The translations under genes were made by a program, and so were the position numbers. A DNA stretch of 7,059 nt from CF-161 sp035638495 (lineage in GTDB: Bacteria > Chloroflexota > Dormibacteria > Dormibacterales > Dormibacteraceae). The notes under the pieces are model-generated. The model had not been told where the DNA came from. It ran no database searches and saw only the letters and a program-made list of their open reading frames with translations. Shown piece after piece: positions 1 through 4,653 of the stretch (position 1 is the stretch's first letter; each line of letters opens with the position of its first letter). The stretch is from positions 1 to 7,059 of the forward strand of contig DASQZW010000009.1 of NCBI GenBank assembly GCA_035638495.1, written 5' to 3'.

Positions 1-1
1 G

Positions 2-169
2 CAGACCTCGCAGGAGCTGGTCGGGCTGATGCGGTGGCTGAACCGCGAGGAGGGGGTGACGTTCGTGATCGTCACCCACGACCTCGACCTGGCCGGCCGG
101 GCCGACCGGATGATCGGGCTGAAGGACGGCCGCGTGATCTCCGACACGCTGGTCGAGCACGCCGCGTAA
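2..169 (+). CDS. ABC transporter ATP-binding protein, C-terminal end (partial)
   Basis: This is the last 55 codons of an ABC ATPase; the start lies before the window. The segment VIVTHDLDLAGRADRMIGLK holds the end of the Walker B-side strand and the H-loop (switch) histidine of the VTHD motif at visible residue 26. It is followed by the usual D-loop-distal pattern ADRMIGLKDGRVISD, in which the final strand reads 'L.DGR(I/V)..D'. That wording is typical of the MacB/LolD/FtsE group of ATPases that partner with FtsX-like permeases, but the diagnostic Walker A and signature motifs are outside the window, so the subfamily and substrate are not known. The frame was chosen because only frame 2 gives this conserved ending, with a TAA at 167-169. 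The gene converges on sppA, with a hairpin in the gap. ABC ATPase identity is secure; the subgroup is inference. Confidence 0.88.
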   Translation, partial: QTSQELVGLMRWLNREEGVTFVIVTHDLDLAGRADRMIGLKDGRVISDTLVEHAA

Positions 170-192
170 CGCGGGATACCCCCCTCCAACAG

Positions 193-226
193 CGAGGACG
201 GCGGTCCCTCCGGACCGCCGTCTTCG
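193..226. terminator. Hairpin between convergent genes, probable bidirectional terminator
   Basis: A near-perfect inverted repeat: 11 uninterrupted pairs (197-207 with 212-222) around the loop CTCC, extended outward to 193/226 through one G-U pair. It lies 23 bases past the ABC-ATPase stop and 13 bases past the sppA stop on the other strand, which is where a shared terminator is expected. No strong T-tract follows on either side; this is common in high-GC actinobacteria but leaves termination efficiency uncertain. Confidence 0.8.
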
Positions 227-239
227 TCCGTCTCCGGCC

Positions 240-1907
240 TCAGCCCTCGACGAGGACCGGGCAGAGCCACCAGACGCCCGCCTGGCGCAGCGCCGCGACC
301 GCTCGCAGGGCGTGCTCGGCGGCGGCCGGCGCGCTGGCCGGCAGCATCGCCAGCTCGCGCCGCCCCCGGCGCACCTCGCGAACCGGCGCGTCGTCCCGCA
401 GGCCGCCCAGCCGCCGTGCCTCCGCGAGCCCCGCCCGCAGGCCGCCCAGCTCGTCGACGAGCCCGCGGCCCTGCGCCTGGCCCCCGGTCCACACCCGGCC
501 GCCGGCCACCGGCTCGATTTCGGCCACCGGCCGCCGCCGGGCCGCCGCCACGCGCTCCAGGAACAGGCGATACGAGCGCCCGACGAACGCCTCCATCCTG
601 TCCCGCTCCGCTTCGGTGAACGGCGCCTCGACGCTCCACATCGCCGAGTGCTCACCCCGGAGGACGAGTTCGCGGCGCACGAGCAGCCGGTCGAGCAGAC
701 CGCCGGCGACCACCTTGCCCGCCAGCACCCCGATGGAGCCGGTGATCGTGCCCGCTCGTGCGAACACCTTCGCCGCCGGCGTGGTCACGTAGTAGCCGCC
801 CGAAGCCGCCACGGAGCCCATCACGGCGACGAGCGGCTTGCGCCTGGCGATCACGGACAGGGCCGCGGCCATCGACTCGGACGCGCTCGCCGACCCGCCG
901 GGGGAGTCCACCCAGACGACCACCGCACCGACGCGGCGGTCCACCGCGAGCGCCCGCGCCTGCTCGACCACGGTCAGGTCGCCACACTGGTCCTGGAAGA
1001 GCAGCGGCGGCGCGAGCGGCGGCCGGAACGGTGCCCGCCGGCTGCGTCCGTCCACGATCATCCCCTCGATCCGGAGCAGGGCCACCACGCGGCCGGGCCG
1101 CTCGGGACGTGGTCGCGGCAGGCGGCGACGCGCCGCCCCCCACGACCGCACCTCGCCTCCGAGGCGGGCGGGCAGGTCTTCCTCGCTGACCGCGGCGTCG
1201 ATCGCGCCCGCGGTGACCGCCTCGTCGTCCGTGAGCGGCGAGCGGTCGACCAGGGCCCTGGCGGCAGCCCCGTCCATCCCGCGACCCCCGGCGATGGCCG
1301 CGACGCGGTCCGCGAGCGCGGCGTCGGCCAGCCAGTCCGCCATCTCGCGCGCCTCGGGCGTCAGGCCCCGCCGGGTCAGGGGGTCGCCCGCCGTCTTGAA
1401 CGGCGAGACCTGGAGCAGGTCGACGCGCACGCCCACCCGGTCGAGCGCGTCGGCCAGGAAGACGTGCTCCCGGACCAGGCCGAGCGGCGCCAGCAGGCCG
1501 CCGGGCTGCATCAGCACCTCGTCCGCTGCGCACGCGACGCAGTACGTCGACGCGGTGTAGCCGGGAGCCCAGCACGTCACGCGCACGCCGCCCGACCTGA
1601 CCTCGGCGAGCAGCTCGCGCAGCGCCTCCACCTGGGCGGCGGTCAGGTCCATCGGCCGCAGGTGCAGGATCACGGCGCGAACGCGCGGCTCCGCCGCGAC
1701 GGACCGGAGCTGGCGGGCCAGGCCCTGGATGGAGAGCGGCGGGCGGGCCACGAAGCGCTGCCAGATCGGCGGCCGCGGCGGGTCGAGTTCGGGCGGCGCG
1801 GCCTCCAGGAGGAAGGCCACCCGCTCGGGCGGTCGCCGGGCGCGGCGCACCGTCTCGCGGAGCCTCCAGACCGCCAGCCGGACGGCCCAGATCGCCTGAG
1901 CGATCAC
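240..1907 (-). CDS. sppA: Signal peptide peptidase SppA, two-domain (67K-type)
   Basis: 555 residues, S49 peptidase family. SppA degrades signal peptides left in the membrane after secretion, using a Ser/Lys dyad. The protein has the tandem layout of the long form. The N-terminal domain (about residues 25-255) carries the Lys base in VSPFKTAGDPLTR (Lys171), followed by the LTPEAREM helix. The C-terminal domain (about 270-500) carries the oxyanion-side motif VDSPGGSA (residues 333-340) and the nucleophile in GSVAASGGYYV (Ser369), then TITGSIGV and a GRVWTGGQA segment. Both catalytic residues are present, so an active enzyme is expected. The N-terminus is only weakly hydrophobic, and no clear membrane anchor is visible. 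The GTG start at 1907 was chosen because it overlaps the upstream prsW stop as GTGA and because the frame upstream of it is only a shadow of prsW. Identity is near certain; cellular location is inference. Confidence 0.95.
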   Translation of the reverse strand: MIAQAIWAVRLAVWRLRETVRRARRPPERVAFLLEAAPPELDPPRPPIWQRFVARPPLSIQGLARQLRSVAAEPRVRAVILHLRPMDLTAAQVEALRELLAEVRSGGVRVTCWAPGYTASTYCVACAADEVLMQPGGLLAPLGLVREHVFLADALDRVGVRVDLLQVSPFKTAGDPLTRRGLTPEAREMADWLADAALADRVAAIAGGRGMDGAAARALVDRSPLTDDEAVTAGAIDAAVSEEDLPARLGGEVRSWGAARRRLPRPRPERPGRVVALLRIEGMIVDGRSRRAPFRPPLAPPLLFQDQCGDLTVVEQARALAVDRRVGAVVVWVDSPGGSASASESMAAALSVIARRKPLVAVMGSVAASGGYYVTTPAAKVFARAGTITGSIGVLAGKVVAGGLLDRLLVRRELVLRGEHSAMWSVEAPFTEAERDRMEAFVGRSYRLFLERVAAARRRPVAEIEPVAGGRVWTGGQAQGRGLVDELGGLRAGLAEARRLGGLRDDAPVREVRRGRRELAMLPASAPAAAEHALRAVAALRQAGVWWLCPVLVEG

Positions 1908-2782
1908 GTCCGGCGCCGGGACCAGGCCCAGAGCAGGCTCACGCCGACCACCGTGTCGAGGAGCAGGAGGGCCCAGCTGACGACCGTGAACAGGAAGGCC
2001 TGCTGGTCGGTCGGGGCCGGCAGGCGTCCGAGCTGGATGAGCTGCATCTGCGTGGAACTCAGGGTAAGGATCAGGACGATCACGGCGGCGATCCCGCCCG
2101 ACGCGTCCCAGAACGCGTGCAGCCCGGACACGACCAGGTACCAGATGACGACGCCGAGGGAGAGGCGGAGCCGCCCGTTGCGCGCCGCATGGAACAGCAC
2201 GCCGCCCATGATGCCGGTCCAGAGCCCGTGCCCGACCGGCGTCAGGATGCCGCGCAGGACCTCCGTCTCGACCAGGCCGCCCAGCGAGAGCCCGTGCATC
2301 GTGAACAGGGCGTTGAACGCGTAGCCGGCGCTCTCGAACGCGGCGAAGCCGAAGCCGACCGTCGCGCCCAGCACGATGCCGTCGCGCACCAGGTAGGCGT
2401 GCAGCCCGCGCGCGAGGAACCACAGCGCGGCCAGCTTCACGCCCTCCTCGATGAGGCCGACGCCGAGGTAGCCGAGGTTCGACCGGCCGAGCAGGTAGGC
2501 CTCCAGGAGCGTCGCTCCGAGCACCCCGAGGACCCCGCCGTAGACGAACCCGACGAAGATCGTGTGCTCGGTGAGCGTGTCGGACGCACGGTGCTCGAAC
2601 GCGTACGCGACGAACGTGACCGGGACCAGGAAGCTGCCGATCAGGATCAGGGTCGGCACCAGGTTGGGGTTGAGCGTGAGGAACGTCACCACGACGGTGG
2701 CGATCCAGAGCGCGAGACCGCCCAGGAAGATCCGGACCCACGCGCGGCGATGCCTGGTGCGGGTCGAGGTCGCCGTTGTCAT
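1904..2782 (-). CDS. PrsW-family (M82) intramembrane glutamic protease
   Basis: 292 residues, mostly membrane helices, beginning with a short basic N-terminus (RTRHRR) and a first helix at about residues 17-36. The M82/PrsW signature motifs are all present and in order: EExxK at 112-116 (GLIEEGVKL), FxxxE at 146-150 (FAAFES), a conserved His in TPVGHGLWTG (His185), and HxxxD at 222-226 (HAFWD). In Bacillus, PrsW makes the first cut in an anti-sigma factor (RsiW) in response to envelope stress. Distant actinobacterial members have mostly unknown substrates, and no sigma/anti-sigma pair lies in this window. The gene is first in an operon with sppA (4-base overlap), which points to membrane protein or peptide turnover. 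The ATG at 2782 was chosen because a TATCGT -10-like box lies 9 bases before it. An in-frame ATG at 2824 would add 14 residues, but it falls inside the 11-bp repeat element. Confidence 0.85.
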   Translation of the reverse strand: MTTATSTRTRHRRAWVRIFLGGLALWIATVVVTFLTLNPNLVPTLILIGSFLVPVTFVAYAFEHRASDTLTEHTIFVGFVYGGVLGVLGATLLEAYLLGRSNLGYLGVGLIEEGVKLAALWFLARGLHAYLVRDGIVLGATVGFGFAAFESAGYAFNALFTMHGLSLGGLVETEVLRGILTPVGHGLWTGIMGGVLFHAARNGRLRLSLGVVIWYLVVSGLHAFWDASGGIAAVIVLILTLSSTQMQLIQLGRLPAPTDQQAFLFTVVSWALLLLDTVVGVSLLWAWSRRRT

Positions 2783-2791
2783 CACCCCGAA

Positions 2792-2797
2792 ACGATA
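2792..2797 (-). promoter_or_regulatory. Candidate -10 box for the prsW-sppA operon
   Basis: On the minus strand TATCGT fits TANNNT and ends 9 bases before the ATG at 2782, placing transcription start about 1-3 bases before the gene. No recognisable -35 lies 17-18 bases further up, which fits activator dependence or leaderless-type promoters. It would lie inside the coding region if translation began at 2824. Confidence 0.45.
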
Positions 2798-2822
2798 GGG
2801 CCCGGTTCCCAGGCGAGCGTGC

Positions 2823-2853
2823 ATTACCTTCCTTTTACCTGCCGTTTACATGC
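2823..2853. promoter_or_regulatory. Three 11-bp direct repeats, PHO-box-like response regulator site
   Basis: TTACCT (2824-2829), TTACCT (2835-2840) and TTACAT (2846-2851) recur at exactly 11-base steps. Units two and three read TTTTACCTGCC and GTTTACATGCG. Tandem direct repeats with an 11-bp period are the hallmark of OmpR/PhoB-family regulators, and GTTCACC-like units separated by 4 bases are the PhoP PHO box of Streptomyces. The element lies about 40-70 bases upstream of the predicted starts of both divergent operons, so one bound regulator could act on both. The repeat and spacing are seen directly; the regulator is inference. No response regulator gene lies in the window. Confidence 0.55.
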
Positions 2854-2881
2854 GCCGGTGGAAGTGCCGCACGGACGCCCC

Positions 2882-2899
2882 TACTGTCACGTGTCGTGA
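2882..2899 (+). promoter_or_regulatory. Candidate -10 box and inverted repeat at the PAP2 gene start
   Basis: TACTGT (2882-2887) fits TANNNT and ends 8 bases before the GTG at 2896, so the transcript probably starts at or next to the start codon (leaderless). No -35 consensus is present. A 5+5 bp inverted repeat, TCACG-TGT-CGTGA (2887-2899), covers the predicted start and could be an operator, although repeats this short are common by chance. Confidence 0.45.
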
Positions 2900-3831
2900 A
2901 CCAGCGGCGTGAGGACGGGACCGGCAGGCCCCGCCGGCGCCTCCCCTGGCTCCACCACCGGTCCCTGCCGTGGCTGGCGTTCGGCCTCTACATGGCGCTC
3001 ACCACCGCGCTGCTGATCGGCCTCGGCGTCCCCCTGCCGCCCGACCGGTATTTCCTGGTGCTGCTGGTGCCCGTCCTGTTCATCCGGCGGGCCCGCGCGT
3101 TCGTGCTCGACTGGAGCCCGTTCCTGCTCCTCCTCTTCTCCTACGAGTTCCTGCGCGGGCTCGCGGGGAGGGTCGGACAGGTGCACTACCTCCTCGCGCT
3201 GAGATTCGACGAGCGGGTCTTCGGCACGGCGCCGACGGTCTGGCTGCAGCAGCACTTCGCGCACAGCACCCCGGCGCCCTACGACTACGTCGCCGCCGTG
3301 CTCTACCTCCTCCATTTCGTCGCCCCGCTGACCTTCGCCTTCACGCTGTGGATGCGCAGCCGGGAGGAGTTCGCTCGCTTCACGAGCTCCTTCCTCGTGC
3401 TCTCGTATGCGGCGCTGGCGACGTTCGTGGTGTTCCCCGCGGCCCCGCCGTGGCTGGCGAGCCGGCACGGCTACCTTCCCGACGTCCACGAGCAGGTGGG
3501 CGTCGTGCTCTCGGCGTTCCCCTCCCACTTCGACCTGCCGACCGTCTACCAGCTCTTCGACCCCAACCAGGTCGCGGCCATCCCCTCCCTGCACGCGGCC
3601 TACCCCCTGCTGCTCGTGCTGTTCGCCTGTCGCTTCTTCGGGGCCCGGGCGCTCCTCCTGGCGCCGTACGTGCTGGGCGTCTGGGTGGCCGTCGTCTACA
3701 TGGGCGAGCACTACATCTTCGACGTGGCGGTCGGGGCGGTGTACAGCGTCGCGGCTTTCGTGATGACGGACCACGTGCTGCTCCGGCTCCGGCGCGGCCG
3801 GCGGACGATCGAGAGCCCGGCGCCGGCTTGA
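2896..3831 (+). CDS. PAP2-superfamily (Aur1/IPC-synthase-like) membrane protein
   Basis: 311 residues with about six membrane helices. The catalytic PAP2 motifs are clear: AIPSLHAAYP (Ser231, His233; motif C2) and YMGEHYIFDVAVG (His272, Asp276; motif C3). The segment FPAAPPWLASRHG before C2 and the N-terminal region GRVGQVHYLLALRFDERVFG are typical of the Aur1/inositol phosphorylceramide synthase-like branch of PAP2 proteins rather than of simple phosphatidate phosphatases. Members use a phospho-histidine intermediate either to hydrolyse lipid phosphate esters or to transfer a phospho head group; the actual substrate cannot be read from sequence. GTG 2896 was chosen because a -10 box lies just upstream and residues 1-30 give a short basic cytoplasmic tail before the first helix. 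A longer open frame from 2776 would run through the divergent promoter and is rejected. The gene is divergent from prsW-sppA and shares the repeat-containing control region with them. Confidence 0.85.
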   Translation: MNQRREDGTGRPRRRLPWLHHRSLPWLAFGLYMALTTALLIGLGVPLPPDRYFLVLLVPVLFIRRARAFVLDWSPFLLLLFSYEFLRGLAGRVGQVHYLLALRFDERVFGTAPTVWLQQHFAHSTPAPYDYVAAVLYLLHFVAPLTFAFTLWMRSREEFARFTSSFLVLSYAALATFVVFPAAPPWLASRHGYLPDVHEQVGVVLSAFPSHFDLPTVYQLFDPNQVAAIPSLHAAYPLLLVLFACRFFGARALLLAPYVLGVWVAVVYMGEHYIFDVAVGAVYSVAAFVMTDHVLLRLRRGRRTIESPAPA

Positions 3832-3852
3832 CACACGGGGATCCTCCCCCAC

Positions 3853-3861
3853 TGCTACGCT
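3853..3861 (+). promoter_or_regulatory. Extended -10 promoter element
   Basis: TGCTACGCT is a TGN-extended -10 (TACGCT at 3856-3861), 13 bases before the ATG at 3875, giving a leader of about 5-7 bases. A TTGACA at 3828-3833 overlaps the stop of the preceding gene but is 22 bases away, too far for a standard -35. A 13-bp inverted repeat, GGGGA-TCC-TCCCC (3837-3849), lies between them and could be an operator. Confidence 0.5.
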
Positions 3862-3874
3862 CGGCTCTACTGAC

Positions 3875-4426
3875 ATGGAGAGGACCGCCGGTGGTCAGGG
3901 GATCGTCATGGGGGTGATCCTCATCCTGATCGGGACCATCTACCTGGCGGTCGAGTTCATCCCCCGGCTCAGGGACATCGACGTCGCGCACTACGGGTGG
4001 CCCGTGTTCGTGATCGTGCCCGGGCTCGTGCTCATCGGCGTGGCCGGGGCCGTGCCCGAGGCGAGCGGGCTCTGCGTGCCCGGCGGCATCGTCATCATGG
4101 CGGGGCTCGTCCTCGCCGTACAGAACGTGTTCAACCTGTTCGCCACCGCGACCTACACCTGGGCGCTGGTGGCGCCCGGCGGGGTGGGGCTGGGCATGTG
4201 GCTGCAGGGCCTGGTCACGGAGTCCCCCGGCCTGCGCATCACCGGCGCCCAGACTCTCGGCTTCGGCTTCATCGTCTTCCTGTTCGGCGCCCTCTTCTTC
4301 GAGAGCATCACGCACGTCAGCGGGGTCCGATTCCCGCTGCTGGTGCGGCTGATCCTGCCCCTGCTGTTCATCGTCGTCGGCATCGTCGTCATGGGCCGGC
4401 GGGGCCTCACCGCGCCAGGCCGGTAG
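3875..4426 (+). CDS. Small polytopic membrane protein with LiaI/LiaF-like motif, function unknown
   Basis: 183 residues, almost entirely hydrophobic, with about six predicted helices (near 10-29, 42-60, 66-88, 94-113, 125-143, 155-174). The opening pattern, GVILILIGTIYL followed by YGWPVFVIVPGLVLI (residues 40-54), resembles the LiaI-LiaF-like transmembrane region (DUF5668-type), found in membrane proteins linked to envelope-stress sensing in Gram-positive bacteria. A second, weaker copy of the Trp pattern occurs at YTWALVAPGGVGLGMWL (94-110), suggesting an internal duplication. No catalytic residues are evident and no function is assigned. The start at 3875 sits just after an extended -10 box. 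An alternative ATG at 3908 has a good AGGGGA Shine-Dalgarno 5 bases upstream and would remove 11 residues. It appears to be its own transcription unit after the PAP2 gene. Confidence 0.8.
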   Translation: MERTAGGQGIVMGVILILIGTIYLAVEFIPRLRDIDVAHYGWPVFVIVPGLVLIGVAGAVPEASGLCVPGGIVIMAGLVLAVQNVFNLFATATYTWALVAPGGVGLGMWLQGLVTESPGLRITGAQTLGFGFIVFLFGALFFESITHVSGVRFPLLVRLILPLLFIVVGIVVMGRRGLTAPGR

Positions 4427-4429
4427 GCT
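4424..4429 (+). promoter_or_regulatory. Candidate -10 box for the ilvC leader transcript
   Basis: TAGGCT overlaps the TAG stop of the preceding gene and ends 5 bases before the ATG of the 17-codon leader ORF. The same hexamer stands 7 bases before the ATG at 6552, which supports its use as a promoter here. With +1 at or next to A4435 the leader ORF would be translated from a leaderless mRNA. No -35 consensus is seen. Confidence 0.5.
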
Positions 4430-4434
4430 CCGCG

Positions 4435-4488
4435 ATGGTCTTGGTGCACGGACCACAGAAATACGAGCTGGTCCTTGTGGAGAGTTGA
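4435..4488 (+). CDS. Putative ilvC leader peptide (Val/Leu-rich, 17 aa)
   Basis: The predicted product is MVLVHGPQKYELVLVES. Seven of 17 residues are Val or Leu, in two clusters (VLV at 2-4 and LVLV at 12-15). Leader peptides rich in the regulated amino acids are the sensing element of ribosome-mediated attenuation of ilv operons in enterics, and similar control is known for the Corynebacterium ilvBNC operon. Here the ORF is followed by alternative hairpins, a terminator and then ilvC, whose pathway makes Val and Leu. There is no Ile codon. Five of its 17 sense codons end in A or T (GGA, CCA, AAA, CTT, AGT), unlike the neighbouring genes. The start has no Shine-Dalgarno but sits 5 bases after a TAGGCT -10 box. 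Translation itself is inference. Confidence 0.6.
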   Translation: MVLVHGPQKYELVLVES

Positions 4489-4496
4489 CTAGGACC
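4447..4496 (+). promoter_or_regulatory. Competing RNA pairings in the ilvC leader
   Basis: The middle segment TGGTCC (4469-4474) can pair backward with GGACCA (4450-4455), a stem extended by CAC/GTG (4447-4449 with 4477-4479) past a two-base bulge. Alternatively, GGTCCT (4470-4475) can pair forward with AGGACC (4491-4496). The two stems cannot coexist, and the first lies inside the leader ORF, where a ribosome stalled on Val/Leu codons would disrupt it. This is the switch geometry expected of an attenuator. Six-base matches alone could arise by chance in GC-rich DNA; the nested arrangement is what makes it notable. Confidence 0.5.
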
Positions 4497-4546
4497 GCGC
4501 ACCGGGCGCGTTTAGCATCAGTCGCGGAAAGCACCCTCTTCGCGAC
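4496..4546 (+). other. Two further hairpins between leader ORF and terminator
   Basis: First stem: CGCGC/GCGCG (4496-4500 with 4506-4510), loop ACCGG, followed by TTT. It shares C4496 with the forward pairing of the leader and so competes with it. Second stem: GTCGCG/CGCGAC (4521-4526 with 4541-4546), ending two bases before the terminator hairpin. They could act as pause or antitermination elements; that role is inferred from position only. Confidence 0.4.
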
Positions 4547-4548
4547 GT

Positions 4549-4583
4549 GAGCCCTCGCCCTCGGGCGGGGGCTCCGGCTTTTT
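4549..4583 (+). terminator. Intrinsic terminator/attenuator hairpin upstream of ilvC
   Basis: An 11-pair GC-rich stem (4549-4559 with 4564-4574, one T-G wobble) closes a CTCG tetraloop and is followed, after four bases, by a T5 tract (4579-4583). It could simply end transcription of the membrane protein gene 120 bases upstream. The Val/Leu-rich ORF and alternative stems before it, and ilvC 71 bases after it, favour conditional termination of the ilvC transcript. Confidence 0.7.
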
Positions 4584-4603
4584 CCTGGACCTTCATCGCA
4601 GGA

Positions 4604-4640
4604 GCGCCCGGGCCGCGGCGGCGCCGGGCGCAGTTGGGAG
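4604..4640 (+). promoter_or_regulatory. GC-only hairpin and ribosome binding site before ilvC
   Basis: GCGCCCGG (4604-4611) and CCGGGCGC (4624-4631) form a perfect 8-pair stem with a 12-base loop. It ends four bases before GGGAG (4636-4640), the only Shine-Dalgarno-like sequence before ilvC. That site is 13 bases from the ATG at 4654 and 4 bases from an in-frame TTG at 4645. The stem may influence ribosome access or mRNA stability. Confidence 0.4.
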
Positions 4641-4653
4641 ATCATTGCGCACC

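Noticed and set aside
312..2324. 670-codon plus-strand open frame opposite sppA/prsW
   Set aside because: Composition is Arg/His/Pro-rich with no recognisable motif and it runs antisense to two well-supported genes; typical high-GC artefact.
1908..2741. Extension of the sppA reading frame upstream to 2741, giving an 833-residue protein
   Set aside because: The added 278 residues are Arg/Pro/Ala-rich shadow of prsW, which has clear M82 motifs in another frame; GTG at 1907 overlaps the prsW stop.
2824..2835. AAGGAAGG (minus strand) as a Shine-Dalgarno for prsW starting at 2824
   Set aside because: The purine run is explained by the 11-bp direct repeats, and a -10-like box lies between 2824 and the ATG at 2782. 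Not fully excluded.
2776..2895. Earlier ATG start (2776) for the PAP2 protein
   Set aside because: It would translate through the divergent promoter region and the 11-bp repeats, and the extra 40 residues have no family-like features.
3828..3833. TTGACA as the -35 of the membrane protein gene
   Set aside because: It is 22 bases from the -10 box and overlaps the preceding stop codon; the extended TGN -10 does not need it.
4485..4518. TTGACT (4485-4490) with TAGCAT (4513-4518) as an ilvC promoter
   Set aside because: The 22-base spacer is too long for a standard promoter. If it were used, the 17-codon ORF would not be on the ilvC transcript, so it remains the main competing explanation.
4645..4653. 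TTG at 4645 as the ilvC start
   Set aside because: It has the better Shine-Dalgarno spacing, but numbering from ATG 4654 puts the catalytic residues at their canonical class I positions, and the N-terminus then matches the family.
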